Positions 26,488 to 35,948 are shown, counted from the first letter of the stretch. The stretch: DNA of 64,000 nucleotides from Nocardia sp. (GCF_025465275.1 NZ_JAODNK010000153.1:214429-278428), one strand, 5' to 3'. Numbers and translations are program-made. Notes: a model not told the origin generated them from the letters alone.

Positions 26488-28053
26488 CTACGGGCGGCTC
26501 AGCGCGCTCACATTCGCGTTGTCGGCCAGCAGGTTCGACTCCTTGGCGCCACTGAGGACGCTTTCCAGCACGTTCTTACCCAGGGCCAAGTCGGTAGGCA
26601 GCGCGATCGGGTACTCGCCGTCGAAGCAGGCGCAGCACAGTCGTGAGCGCGGCTGTTCGGTGGCGGCGACCATGCTCTCCAGCGAGATGTAGCCGAGGGT
26701 GTCGGCGCCGATGGACCGGCGCACGCCCTCCACCATGTCGTCGATGCTGGTGCCTTCGATGCCGTCCGGCCCGGCCCCGTTGGCCACCAACTCCGCGCGG
26801 GAGGCGAAGTCGATGCCGTAGAAGCACGGCCACTTGACCGGCGGCGAGGCAATGCGGACGTGGATCTCCAGGGCGCCCGCCTCCCGCAGCATGCGAATCA
26901 ACGCGCGCTGCGTATTGCCGCGCACGATGGAATCGTCCACCACGATGAGCCGCTTACCGCGGATCACCTCGCGCAGCGGGTTCAGCTTGAGCCGGATACC
27001 GAGCTGGCGAATGGTCTGGCTGGGCTGAATGAAGGTGCGGCCCACATAGGCGTTCTTCATCAGGCCCTGCCCGTACGGCACGCCCGAACCCTGGGCGTAG
27101 CCGACGGCGGCCGGGGTGCCGGATTCGGGAACCGGGATGACCAGGTCGCCTTCGACGGGATGTTCGATGGCCAGCCGGCGGCCGATATCGACGCGGGTGG
27201 CATGCACGGAGCGACCGGAAATGGTGCTGTCCGGACGGGCCAGGTACACGAATTCGAAGACGCAGCCCTTGGGCGTCGGGTTGGCGAAGCGCAGTGAACG
27301 CACCCCGTCGGCATCGATCGCCAGCAGTTCGCCGGGCTCGATCTCCCGGACGAAGGAGGCGCCGACGATATCGAGTGCCGCGGTTTCGCTGGCGACCACC
27401 CAGCCACGATCCAGGCGACCGAGGCAGAGCGGGCGCACACCGTGCGGATCACGCGCGGCGTACAGGGTGTGCTCGTCCATGAAGGTGAGGCAGAAGGCGC
27501 CTTCCAGCGTGGGCAGCAGCTCCATGGCGGCTTGCTCGATGGTCTTGTCGGCAGCGGCGTGCGCGAGCAGCGCCGTGATGACATCCGAATCGGAGGTGGC
27601 CGCGATCGGACCGGCGAGCCGGCCACTGATCAGACCGAGTTCCCTTGCGCGCGCACCCAATTCGGCAGTGTTGACGAGATTTCCATTGTGGCCCAGCGCA
27701 ATTCCGGAACCCACCGCGGTGGTGCGGAAGATGGGCTGGGCGTTCTCCCAGCTCGTGGAGCCGGTGGTGGAATAACGACAATGCCCGACCGCGACGTGGC
27801 CGGGCATTGCAGCGAGAGTCTGTTCATCGAAGACCTGGCTCACCAGGCCCAGATCCTTGAATACCAGCACCTGTGATCCGTCGGAGACGGCGATACCGGC
27901 TGCCTCCTGGCCGCGATGCTGCAGCGCATAGAGTCCGTAGTAGGTGAGCTTGGCCACATCCTCGCCCGGAGCCCAGACACCGAAAACTCCACACTCTTCG
28001 CGGGGTTCGTTTTCGGGCTGATCGGGGGTGGTGGCAGCGGGGGGCAGGGTCAC
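26488..28053 (-). CDS. purF: PurF, amidophosphoribosyltransferase
   Basis: First enzyme of purine synthesis, making phosphoribosylamine from PRPP and glutamine. From the GTG at 28053 it is 521 aa, with a 20-residue propeptide before the catalytic cysteine (EE-C21-GVFGVW), which is exposed by autocleavage. The glutamine-amidotransferase half shows LQHRGQEAAGIA. The PRTase half shows VVDDSIVRGNTQ (PRPP loop). Cysteines in the CCACFDGEYP segment and KWPCFYG are the expected Fe4S4 ligands, so this is the iron-sulfur, B. subtilis-like class. AGGGAG lies upstream of the GTG; the longer frame from 28116 is not supported. Confidence 0.95.
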   Translation of the reverse strand: MTLPPAATTPDQPENEPREECGVFGVWAPGEDVAKLTYYGLYALQHRGQEAAGIAVSDGSQVLVFKDLGLVSQVFDEQTLAAMPGHVAVGHCRYSTTGSTSWENAQPIFRTTAVGSGIALGHNGNLVNTAELGARARELGLISGRLAGPIAATSDSDVITALLAHAAADKTIEQAAMELLPTLEGAFCLTFMDEHTLYAARDPHGVRPLCLGRLDRGWVVASETAALDIVGASFVREIEPGELLAIDADGVRSLRFANPTPKGCVFEFVYLARPDSTISGRSVHATRVDIGRRLAIEHPVEGDLVIPVPESGTPAAVGYAQGSGVPYGQGLMKNAYVGRTFIQPSQTIRQLGIRLKLNPLREVIRGKRLIVVDDSIVRGNTQRALIRMLREAGALEIHVRIASPPVKWPCFYGIDFASRAELVANGAGPDGIEGTSIDDMVEGVRRSIGADTLGYISLESMVAATEQPRSRLCCACFDGEYPIALPTDLALGKNVLESVLSGAKESNLLADNANVSALSRP

Positions 28054-28156
28054 CGTGTTTGCTCCCTGTTCGACGGGCGGGGGGCAAGGCCCATAGTACT
28101 GGTAACCGGCGCGCAACCCACCGCCGGGATAACCCTGATGGCAGGGGATTTGCTGT

Positions 28157-28162
28157 TAGCGT
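28157..28162 (+). promoter_or_regulatory. Leaderless-type -10 box of the DUF3533 gene
   Basis: TAGCGT is followed by 6 nt and the GTG at 28169. Confidence 0.55.
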
Positions 28163-28168
28163 TCCTCC

Positions 28169-29500
28169 GTGGCGAGCACCGATACTTCGGAATCGAGTCC
28201 GACCCCCCGGCGTCTGACCCCTCTCAGGTGGGCATTCCCGATTGTGGTGGTCACGCTGCTGGCCTCGCTGCTGGGTGTGATGTATCTCGATTACATCGTC
28301 GATCCCGAGAAGAACCTGCACGATTTCCCGATCGCACTGGTGAATCAGGATGTCGGCGACGATCTCAGCACAGGCGGTCCGGCCAAGCACGTCAATTTCG
28401 GTGATCAGGTCACCGACGGCCTGCGCAAGGCCGTGCCCTCGGACAAGATCGACCTGCGCGTGCTCGGCATCAACGAGGCGCAGCTGCAGATGCAGTCGGC
28501 GCAGGTGTACGGCACCATCATCATTCCGAGCGACTTCTCCAAGCGGCTCGGCATTCTCGGTGTGGGCAGTGTTGTCCCCGGGGACATCACCCGGCCGGTG
28601 ATCACCCTGCAGACCAATCCCCGCACCGGCGCTTTCGGTACGGCCATCGTGCAGAAGTTCGGCGCGGAAGCGCTGACGCAGGTGAATACTCAGGTCGGGC
28701 AGCAGCTGACCGATCAGGTCAAGTCGACTCTGACACCGCCGCCGGGTGGTCCGCCCGCGCCCGCGTTGTCGGCGGCCACCATGGTGACCCTCGCACAGCC
28801 GCTGAATATCGTGGTCGATCAATTCCGCCCGCTGCCAGGCGGATCCGGTGAGGGTCTGACCGCGTTCTTCTACAGTCTGCTGCTGCTCCTGGTGGGCATG
28901 GTCGGCGCGATGATCATTCACCAGCTCATCGATTCGGCTCTCGGATTCCTGCCGACCGAATGGGGCCCGTGGGTCGTGCACCGTTCGCGCGCATCGATTT
29001 CCCGGACGCGCACCCTGCTGCTGAAGTGGTCGGCGGTGGTGGTGATGTCGGTGGCGGTATCGGGTGCGCTGCTGGGCATCGGTTCCGCGCTCGGGATGCC
29101 GATCGACCGGCCGCTACTGCTGTTCCTCTACGGCGCGTTCGTGATCACCGCGGTCGGGTTCACCTGTACGTCGGTGCTCGCGGCGGTGGGCACCGCCGGC
29201 CTGATCATCAATCTGATCGTGTTCATCGTGCTGGGCCTGCCCTCCTCGGGCGGCACGGTGCCGATCGAGGCGACACCGAAGTATTTCGGCTGGCTGGCCA
29301 ATTTCGAGCCCATGCACCAGGTGTTCCTGGGGACGCGGTCGATTCTGTATTTCAACGGCGGCGGCGTGGCCGGACTGTCGCGGGGTCTGTGGATGTCCAC
29401 GCTCGGCCTGGCCATCGGTATCGTTCTCGGCCTGGCGATTACCCGCTTCTACGACCGTAAAGGCTTGGAGCGCAAGCCTGCCGCCGCGACGGCGGTGTAA
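28169..29500 (+). CDS. DUF3533/YhgE-Pip-like membrane protein
   Basis: The 443-aa protein has one N-terminal membrane helix (about 24-44), a large extracytoplasmic domain (about 45-230; VNQDVGDDL, TIIIPSDFSKRLG) and five or six C-terminal helices. This is the topology of YhgE/Pip, phage-infection-protein-like ABC-2-type proteins and of DUF3533. Members are linked to export or surface assembly, but the cargo is unknown. It is divergent from purF and stands as a single gene with its own leaderless promoter. Confidence 0.75.
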   Translation: MASTDTSESSPTPRRLTPLRWAFPIVVVTLLASLLGVMYLDYIVDPEKNLHDFPIALVNQDVGDDLSTGGPAKHVNFGDQVTDGLRKAVPSDKIDLRVLGINEAQLQMQSAQVYGTIIIPSDFSKRLGILGVGSVVPGDITRPVITLQTNPRTGAFGTAIVQKFGAEALTQVNTQVGQQLTDQVKSTLTPPPGGPPAPALSAATMVTLAQPLNIVVDQFRPLPGGSGEGLTAFFYSLLLLLVGMVGAMIIHQLIDSALGFLPTEWGPWVVHRSRASISRTRTLLLKWSAVVVMSVAVSGALLGIGSALGMPIDRPLLLFLYGAFVITAVGFTCTSVLAAVGTAGLIINLIVFIVLGLPSSGGTVPIEATPKYFGWLANFEPMHQVFLGTRSILYFNGGGVAGLSRGLWMSTLGLAIGIVLGLAITRFYDRKGLERKPAAATAV

Positions 29501-29531
29501 AACGGCCGCGCGGACCTCGGAGCTGGGCCGT

Positions 29532-29918
29532 TCAGAATTGGGTGATGGGCAGCCAGCGAGCCACATCGGCGGCGCGCGAGCCGGACGCCGTGAGCGCACC
29601 CGATTCGACTGCGGCGTCGAAGGCCAGCAGTCCGGTCGCGAGCAGCAGCCAGGTGCGCGGATCGGTTTCGACGACATTCGGCGGTGTGCCCCGGGTGTGC
29701 CGCAGTCCTTCGATGCACTGCACCGCGACGAAGGGCGGCACCCGTACCTCCACGGCGCCGCCCGGCGCATCGGCGGCCAGCGATCGTGCGGTGCCGCGGA
29801 CGGCCGCCGCCAGCTCGGCGCGGGCGGGGGCCGGAGCGGTCTCGTCGCGCAACCACTCCCGCACCGCGAGCAGCGCCGCGCGCACTACTGCCGGATCCAC
29901 CGCTCCTCGTCCTGCCAT
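29532..29918 (-). CDS. Sterol-carrier family protein (Rv0807 type)
   Basis: The 128-aa cytoplasmic protein contains VRAALLAVREWL...GGAVEVRVPPFVAVQCIEG and PNVVETDPRTWLLLATG, the pattern of the bacterial sterol carrier family seen as Rv0807 beside purF. Lipid binding is a family-based presumption. The start is the ATG at 29918: TAGCCT lies exactly 7 nt upstream (29926-29931) and the length then matches Rv0807; the longer frame from 30164 would run through the promoter. It converges with the DUF3533 gene 31 nt away. Confidence 0.78.
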   Translation of the reverse strand: MAGRGAVDPAVVRAALLAVREWLRDETAPAPARAELAAAVRGTARSLAADAPGGAVEVRVPPFVAVQCIEGLRHTRGTPPNVVETDPRTWLLLATGLLAFDAAVESGALTASGSRAADVARWLPITQF

Positions 29919-29925
29919 GTCGGTG

Positions 29926-29931
29926 AGGCTA
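29926..29931 (-). promoter_or_regulatory. Leaderless-type -10 box of the sterol-carrier gene
   Basis: On the minus strand TAGCCT is followed by 7 nt and the ATG at 29918. Confidence 0.6.
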
Positions 29932-30075
29932 CCGCCGAGGTCTGTCACCTGGCCCGAGCCGGTGCCCGGTACCTTGGCGATCGTGTGTGCGCACGGCCGT
30001 CCGGATCGGGGCCGTCGGCCGAGCGCCACGGACAGCTTGGTCGGTTGACTACTTCGAGCGGGGAATGATGGTGTG

Positions 30076-30648
30076 ATGGAGCAGCTTCCGCTGATCACGG
30101 CCACCGACTCCGAGGCACCGCGACGCCATCGCGGATTGATCCTCGCGTGCTGGTCGGTCTCCATGGTGCTCTGGCTGATCGCGCTCGTGATCTACCCCAC
30201 GGTCACCTCGGATCTGCGGACGCCCAGCACGCGAGTGATGCTGGGCGCGGCCATCGTGCTCTGCCTGGCCAATGCCGCACTGCTCTATACGCGGCCGCTG
30301 CCGATTCCGGTCTTCCTCCTCACCGGGCTCGGCGGTATCGGCGCGAGTGCCGCCAGCATGACGGTGGCGACCACACACCGCTGCTGTGATGTGGTGTGGC
30401 GGACCATGCGCGGATTTCCGTACCCGTTCCGCGAGAATATTCGGCGGTCCTGGGATCCGACCCGTCTGACCACCAAGTTCGAACCGGTGGGCACGGTGCT
30501 CAATGTGATCGTGTGGGCGTATCTGCTACTGCTGCTCGCGGTGGTGATTCGGCCGGGCGTGGTGTGGTTGTGGCGACGCGGCGGGCGGCCACTGGTGTCA
30601 ACGCTCCGCCGGCATTCAGGGCGAGGTGCAGTAGCGCCGGGGCAGTAG
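30076..30648 (+). CDS. Four-helix membrane protein, unknown
   Basis: The 190-aa protein has four predicted membrane segments (about 19-38, 51-70, 74-94, 143-163) and an acidic-then-basic N-terminus. A conserved-looking loop (TTHRCCDVVWRTMRGFPYPF) between helices three and four carries paired cysteines. I do not recognise the family. An in-frame GTG just before (30073) is an alternative start. The last 149 nt overlap the 3' end of the convergent CPBP protease gene, so one of the two C-termini may be over-extended. Confidence 0.6.
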   Translation: MEQLPLITATDSEAPRRHRGLILACWSVSMVLWLIALVIYPTVTSDLRTPSTRVMLGAAIVLCLANAALLYTRPLPIPVFLLTGLGGIGASAASMTVATTHRCCDVVWRTMRGFPYPFRENIRRSWDPTRLTTKFEPVGTVLNVIVWAYLLLLLAVVIRPGVVWLWRRGGRPLVSTLRRHSGRGAVAPGQ

Positions 30649-31195
30649 CGCTCGCGGTGCGGCGGTAGAGCCGGTCGAACAGTAGGCCCGCCAGGGTCGT
30701 GACGGCGACCGTTGCGGGAACGGGATCACCGGCGGCGCGGGCGGGCTGGATATGCGAGAGGCCGAATGTCAGTGCGCCCAGCAGACTCCCACGACTGCCG
30801 AAGCTTTCTTCGAGCAGCGGGGTGAGGGTGGCGCGGTAGACGAGCTCCTCGCTCAGGACGGTGCCGACGGGGATGTGCACTCCCGCCCACTCCGCCGTGG
30901 AGACCTCGGGGCCGCGGTCGGCGAGTTCGGCGAAGTGCCGCCGGATCGCCGGAACGGCAAGTGCCGCACCGTAACCTGCGAGAACGACCCCCGCGACGGC
31001 GGCACCGGTACGACCACCGCGAGACGAGATCCAGTTCGGATTACCTTGGAACACAAGGGCATAGCCGGTCGAGAAGGCGGCATTCGCGGCGGTCCTACCC
31101 CGGATGTCCAGGCTCAGCGCAGGTAGCACACGACTGCTCCACAGCAGTGGAAGCGACACTGCGGCTACGGCTTTCGAGATATCGGCGGCACTCAT
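30500..31195 (-). CDS. CPBP-family intramembrane metalloprotease (CAAX protease-like)
   Basis: The 231-aa membrane protein carries the CPBP/Abi motifs: SEELVYRATL (motif 1, Glu-Glu-x-x-x-Arg), FGLSHIQPA (motif 2 His) and HLALNAGG (motif 3 His/Asn). It is homologous in type and position to Rv0804. Such enzymes cleave membrane substrates; the substrate is unknown. It starts 3 nt after the stop of the upstream Abhydrolase_9 gene, implying one operon. The C-terminal 40 or so residues (TTTPRPAESPPRAA...) are disordered and overlap the convergent gene. Confidence 0.78.
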   Translation of the reverse strand: MSAADISKAVAAVSLPLLWSSRVLPALSLDIRGRTAANAAFSTGYALVFQGNPNWISSRGGRTGAAVAGVVLAGYGAALAVPAIRRHFAELADRGPEVSTAEWAGVHIPVGTVLSEELVYRATLTPLLEESFGSRGSLLGALTFGLSHIQPARAAGDPVPATVAVTTLAGLLFDRLYRRTASATAPALLHLALNAGGALTPVAARRVATTTPRPAESPPRAAVADTPTRSH

Positions 31196-31198
31196 GGG

Positions 31199-32968
31199 CT
31201 ACTTGATCACCCGCTCGTAATCTTCGGCCAATTCGATCTGGGTGCGGATCTTCTCGCGCAGTTCCGGCGTCCAGTCCGGTGGGGCGGCAATGGCGGCCCA
31301 GCCGTCCAGCACCAGGGAGCCGTAGTTGTGTCCGTGGCCGTCGCTGACACCCTGTGCGTTGGTGAGGTCGGCGGCGACCTGCCAGAAGGTCACGACGGGC
31401 CACCAGCGCATCTGCGAGGAGACATCGGAGCCGCGGGTCTCGGAGAGCCAATCCGGTTGGGAGAACAGCAGATCCGGCGACCACCAGACGATCGGGTCGG
31501 AGGGATGCATCAGATAGGCGATGCGGGGTCTTCGCCAATCGGGTGAGGGTTTGTCGAGATCGGGTGCGGTGGCGGCGAACCGGACCACCAGGCCGTCGGC
31601 GTAGACGGGATCCACCTGGCGGGTGCCGGGATCGCGGCGGGAGACGAACTGCTGCCACAGCCGATTCGAATTGGGCGGGCCCACCCACAGGGCGCCGTCC
31701 ACCTTGGAGCGCAGATCGGCCAGGCCGTCGAACGCCGATTCGGAACCCTGCGAACCCAGACTCTCGCCGTAGACGAGCAGCTTCGGCCGGGCGTTCGCCG
31801 GGCGCGCCGACCATGCCTTGTAGACGGCATCGAACATCTTCTTGCCCGCGATCGCCACCTTCTGGCGGTCCGCGAGGAAGGACAGCACGCTCGGCAGATA
31901 CGAGTACTGCGACGCGAGAATGGCGGTATCGCCGCCGTACATGTACTCGAGCGCGGCGGCGCTCATGGAGTTCACCCAGCCGGTGCCGGTGGTCGTGGTG
32001 ATGACCAGCACCTTGCGGTCGAAGGCCCCGGTGCGCTGCAGTTCGGCGACGGCCAGGTCCTCCTCGGTGGTAGCCGGGGGCGCGGATTGCAGGCCCACGT
32101 ACACCCGAATGGGCTGGCGCGCGGGCTTTCCGGTGGCGGCGCTGATCAGCATCGGATCGGGTCCGTGCGAGACGAACCAGCGCCCCTCGAACCCGAGGGT
32201 CTCCCATTTGGCCAGTGATTGCGGACTGCCCGAACGTTCGGGCAACGTGGGCTGCACCGTGAACTGGGTCGTCTGATTGTTGCGCACACTGAATGCCGAG
32301 TTGGCGACCGCGAAGAAGGCGCGGCTGGCGACACCGTTGAAGAGCGTGATGAGCAAAATCGTCAGCAGCAGCACGCCGGTGGCCGGCGCGAGTTTGGGCG
32401 GTACCCGCACCCAGCGGCTCAGCTGGCGGGCAATGAACCGCACCAATTCGCGCAGGGTGCGGAACACCGCCACCACGAGCGCCCCGACCGCGAAGCTGAG
32501 TCCGCCGGTGCGCAGGTAGGCGGCGCGGGTGGTGCCCTCCATATCCATCAGGCCGGTGATCTCGCGCTGCCAGTCGGCGGACAGCACCAGCATGTAGGCG
32601 GCCACCAGGGCGCAGGTCAGCACCACCGCGACCTTCAGCACGTAGCGCACCCACTCGGGCGGGCTGCCGATCGTCAGCCGGGGCCGAATCCACTTGCGGA
32701 ACAACCACTGCAGCACACAGCCGGCGCCGTAGCCGAGCGCCGCGTTGACACCGGAGATCAGACCCTGGAAGAGCCAGTCGCGGGGCAGCAGCGACGGCGT
32801 GACCGACAGGGCGAAGAAGACGGTGGCCACCACCAGGCCGGTGTGATTGAGGTCGATGATGTCCTCGACGCGCTTGGCCACCACCGCAATCCGGCGTCCC
32901 CAGCCACGACGGGCCAACGCGGCGCCACGAGCGCGCAGCCGCGTCAGAACCTGGGCGGGGTCGAACAC
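31199..32968 (-). CDS. Abhydrolase_9 membrane-anchored alpha/beta hydrolase
   Basis: The 589-aa protein has a membrane N-terminal half (about five helices between 40 and 235) and a C-terminal alpha/beta-hydrolase domain. The nucleophile elbow is GESLGS (LVYGESLGSQGSESAF). This corresponds to Pfam Abhydrolase_9 with its N-terminal partner domain (DUF2319; Rv1069c-like). Ester or lipid hydrolysis at the membrane is likely; the substrate is unknown. It begins with a GTG (protein MFDPAQVL). The CPBP protease follows in the same operon. Confidence 0.82.
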   Translation of the reverse strand: MFDPAQVLTRLRARGAALARRGWGRRIAVVAKRVEDIIDLNHTGLVVATVFFALSVTPSLLPRDWLFQGLISGVNAALGYGAGCVLQWLFRKWIRPRLTIGSPPEWVRYVLKVAVVLTCALVAAYMLVLSADWQREITGLMDMEGTTRAAYLRTGGLSFAVGALVVAVFRTLRELVRFIARQLSRWVRVPPKLAPATGVLLLTILLITLFNGVASRAFFAVANSAFSVRNNQTTQFTVQPTLPERSGSPQSLAKWETLGFEGRWFVSHGPDPMLISAATGKPARQPIRVYVGLQSAPPATTEEDLAVAELQRTGAFDRKVLVITTTTGTGWVNSMSAAALEYMYGGDTAILASQYSYLPSVLSFLADRQKVAIAGKKMFDAVYKAWSARPANARPKLLVYGESLGSQGSESAFDGLADLRSKVDGALWVGPPNSNRLWQQFVSRRDPGTRQVDPVYADGLVVRFAATAPDLDKPSPDWRRPRIAYLMHPSDPIVWWSPDLLFSQPDWLSETRGSDVSSQMRWWPVVTFWQVAADLTNAQGVSDGHGHNYGSLVLDGWAAIAAPPDWTPELREKIRTQIELAEDYERVIK

Positions 32969-33112
32969 TCGTCAAGTATGGAGGGCGGCGCGCGGAATCC
33001 GGGGATGCACGGGTGTGAGTGGCACCATGATCACGGCGTGTCGACACTACCCATCGCACTCGAGTAGTAGTACGCGGTTGCGCGGCGGCCCCGGTCAGCA
33101 GACTCACACAGC

Positions 33113-33403
33113 ATGAGCACCACCAGCGCACAGACCAAGAGCACCAACGCCTTTCTGGCCCAGGCTGCCATCGCGTTCGGAATCAGCTTCTCCGCCAACA
33201 CCATCGGCATCGTCTACCTGCCCCTGGACATCTGGCAGCGCGGATTCCTCCTGATGACCACACTTTTCCTGGTGAGCAGCTGCTTCACCCTCGCCAAAGT
33301 GGTCCGCGACCAACACGAATCCTCGAAGGTCCACAGCCGCATCGACGAAGCCCGCCTGGAAAAGCTGATGGCAGAACACGACCCGTTCAAGGTCGCCGGT
33401 TAG
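33113..33403 (+). CDS. YiaA/B two-helix domain protein
   Basis: The 96-aa protein has two membrane helices (about 17-35 and 42-60) with the signature ...FGISFSANTIGIVYLPLDIWQRGFLL..., followed by a charged tail. YiaAB-domain proteins are small inner-membrane proteins of unknown function. It is a single gene between two operons, followed by R2 repeat copy 1. Confidence 0.85.
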   Translation: MSTTSAQTKSTNAFLAQAAIAFGISFSANTIGIVYLPLDIWQRGFLLMTTLFLVSSCFTLAKVVRDQHESSKVHSRIDEARLEKLMAEHDPFKVAG

Positions 33404-33528
33404 CCCAACTCTCGGGGACTCTCAGACGGTCCCCTGAAGACACACCCCGCCGAGGCCCGGCAGTACGAGGGGTCCGTGCCTGGCGGGGTGGTTGCTGTAC
33501 GGGCTGCCCGCCATCGCGGCAACGCCTC

Positions 33529-33606
33529 CCCGTCATCCCGGCATGTTTTTGGCCGGGATCCACACTGTTGCTGTGGATCCCGGCCAAATGCACGCCGGGA
33601 TGACGG
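33529..33606. repeat. R2 palindromic repeat, copy 1
   Basis: CCGTCATCCCGGCATG...GGCCGGGATCCACA...TGTGGATCCCGGCC...GCCGGGATGACGG is a nested, nearly perfect palindrome. It lies between convergent genes (YiaAB and purL), as do the other two copies, so it probably acts as a bidirectional terminator. Confidence 0.85.
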
Positions 33607-33632
33607 GGGAAATCCCGCCGGACGGCGATTTG

Positions 33633-35948
33633 CTAGTGCTCGAAGTGGCCGAAGAGGGCGGGGAGGGTGCCTTCGAAGGCGGTGCGCAGTTCTTCCAGGG
33701 TCGCGGTGAACTGGCCCTGCACCTCGACCGAATCCGAACCCTGGTCGACCACGCCGATGCGCACCCACGGCAGGTCGCGCGCGGAGCACATCTTGGTGAA
33801 GCGGGTCTCCTCCGAGCGCGGGACGGCGACCAGCACACGCCCGGCGGATTCGGAGAACAGGGTGACGAACGGGTCCTCGCCCTCGGGAACGATGATGCGG
33901 CAACCGGTTTCACCGGCCAGCGCGGCCTCGACGACGGACTGGATGAGCCCGCCCTCGGAGAGGTCGTGCGCGGCGCTGATCATGCCGTCGCGGCTGCCGG
34001 AGGTGAGGATCTCCGAAAGCAGCTGCTCGCGAGCGAAATCGACCTTGGGCGGCAGTCCGCCGAGGTGATCGTGCTCGACCTGCGCCCAGATGGAGCCGTC
34101 CAGCTCGTCGTGGGTCTCGCCGAGCAGGATGAGCGTCTCGCCGGGCTCCAGGCCCAGGCCGGTCGGGATGCGGCGGTGCACATCGTCGATGACGCCGAGC
34201 ACACCGACCACGGGGGTCGGCAGGATGGCGGTCTGGCCGGTCTGGTTGTAGAAGGACACATTGCCACCGGTGACCGGAATGCCCAGGGCCACACAGCCGT
34301 CCGCGAGGCCGCGCACGGCCTGCTGGAACTGCCACATGACGCCCGGATCCTCGGGGGAACCGAAGTTGAGGCAGTTGGTGACGGCCTTCGGAGTAGCGCC
34401 GGTGGTCGACACATTGCGGAACGCCTCGGCCAGCGCCAGCTGCGCGCCGGTGTACGGGTCCAGCTTGGTGTAGCGGCCCGAGGCGTCGGTCGCGAGCGCG
34501 ATACCGCGGCCGGACTCCTCGTCGATGCGGATGACACCCGCGTCGGCGTTCTCGGCGAGCACGGTATTGCCGCGCACGTAGCGGTCGTACTGCTCGGTGA
34601 TCCACTTGCGCGAGCACAGCTGCGGGCTGGCGATCATCTTCAGTAGCGTGGCGCGCAGTTCGTCGCCGGACTTCGGGCGGTTCAGTGCGGTGGTCGAATC
34701 CGCATTGAGGGCATCCTGATCGGCGGGGCGCTGCACGGGGCGCTCGTACACCGGCCCGTGGTGGGCGACGGTGCGCGGCGGGACATCGACCACAACTTCG
34801 CCGTGCCAGGTGATTTCGAGGTGCTCGCCGTCGGTGACCTCACCGATGACGGTGGCAGTGGTTTCCCACTTCTTGCAGATCGCCATGAAGCGATCCACAT
34901 TCTCCGGGGCGACCACGGCGCACATGCGCTCCTGCGATTCGCTCGAAAGAATCTCGGCGGGAGTCATATTGGCGGCGCGCAGCGGCACCTGATCCAGGTC
35001 GATGTGCATCCCGCCGGAACCGGCGGCGGCCAGCTCGGAGGTGGCACAGGACAGGCCTGCACCGCCGAGGTCCTGGATGCCGACGACCACGCCGGAGTGG
35101 TACAGCTCGAGACAGCACTCGATGAGCACCTTCTCGGTGAACGGGTCGCCGACCTGCACGCTCGGCAGTTTCTTACGGCCGGAACCGCCGCCGCCAGGCG
35201 TCATGTCACCGTCGTCACCGGAGAAGGTGTCGGAGGCCAGCACCGAAACGCCGCCGATGCCGTCGAGGCCGGTGCGCGCACCGAACAGAATGATCTTGTT
35301 GCCCTCGCCGGAGGCGAAGGCCAGCTTCAGGTCCTCGACCCGCATGACGCCCGCGCACAGCGCATTGACGAGCGGATTGCCCTGGTAGGAAGCGTCGAAT
35401 ACGGTCTCGCCGCCCACATTCGGCAGGCCGAGCGAGTTGCCGTAACCGCCGACGCCGCGCACCACACCGTCGACCACGCGCCGGGTGTCCGGGTGATCGG
35501 CCGCACCGAAGCGCAGCTGGTCCATGACCGCGATCGGGCGGGCGCCCATGGCCATGATGTCGCGGACAATGCCGCCGACACCGGTGGCCGCACCCTGATA
35601 GGGCTCCACATACGAGGGATGGTTGTGCGATTCCACCTTGAAGGTGACCGCCCAGCCGTCGCCGATATCCACCACACCGGCGTTCTCGCCGATCCCGGCG
35701 AGCATCGACTTCTGCATCTCCTCGGTGGTGGTCTCGCCGAAGTAGCGCAGATGCACCTTCGAGGACTTGTACGAGCAGTGCTCGGACCACATCACCGAGT
35801 ACATCGCCAGCTCGGCATCCGTGGGGCGCCGCCCCAGAATCTCCTTGATGCGGGCGTACTCGTCGTCCTTGAGGCCGAGTTCCTTATAGGGCTGCGGGCT
35901 GTCCGAGGTGGCCGCGGCGTTGCTGACGGTATCGACGTGGCTGGTCAC
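33633..35948 (-). CDS. purL: PurL, FGAM synthase large subunit (small-type PurL)
   Basis: Step 4 of purine synthesis: FGAR plus glutamine-derived ammonia gives FGAM. At 771 aa it is the small form that works with separate PurS and PurQ, both encoded at 40.8-41.7 kb. The N-terminal MYSVMWSEHCSYKSSK, VESHNHPS and the GGVSVLASDTFSGDDGD region are family marks. The start is a GTG. The SD is weak, but a TTAGACT element about 80 nt upstream may be the promoter. It follows R1 copy 3 divergently. Confidence 0.96.
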   Translation of the reverse strand: MTSHVDTVSNAAATSDSPQPYKELGLKDDEYARIKEILGRRPTDAELAMYSVMWSEHCSYKSSKVHLRYFGETTTEEMQKSMLAGIGENAGVVDIGDGWAVTFKVESHNHPSYVEPYQGAATGVGGIVRDIMAMGARPIAVMDQLRFGAADHPDTRRVVDGVVRGVGGYGNSLGLPNVGGETVFDASYQGNPLVNALCAGVMRVEDLKLAFASGEGNKIILFGARTGLDGIGGVSVLASDTFSGDDGDMTPGGGGSGRKKLPSVQVGDPFTEKVLIECCLELYHSGVVVGIQDLGGAGLSCATSELAAAGSGGMHIDLDQVPLRAANMTPAEILSSESQERMCAVVAPENVDRFMAICKKWETTATVIGEVTDGEHLEITWHGEVVVDVPPRTVAHHGPVYERPVQRPADQDALNADSTTALNRPKSGDELRATLLKMIASPQLCSRKWITEQYDRYVRGNTVLAENADAGVIRIDEESGRGIALATDASGRYTKLDPYTGAQLALAEAFRNVSTTGATPKAVTNCLNFGSPEDPGVMWQFQQAVRGLADGCVALGIPVTGGNVSFYNQTGQTAILPTPVVGVLGVIDDVHRRIPTGLGLEPGETLILLGETHDELDGSIWAQVEHDHLGGLPPKVDFAREQLLSEILTSGSRDGMISAAHDLSEGGLIQSVVEAALAGETGCRIIVPEGEDPFVTLFSESAGRVLVAVPRSEETRFTKMCSARDLPWVRIGVVDQGSDSVEVQGQFTATLEELRTAFEGTLPALFGHFEH

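Noticed and set aside
31095..33131. A 678-codon frame overlapping the Abhydrolase_9 gene
   Set aside because: Arg-rich shadow frame in high-GC DNA. The other frame carries the hydrolase GESLGS motif and membrane helices.
33529..33606. CRISPR-like array in the R2 or R1 repeats
   Set aside because: Copies are dispersed kilobases apart with no spacer array and no cas genes. The direct repeats within copies are only duplicated arms.
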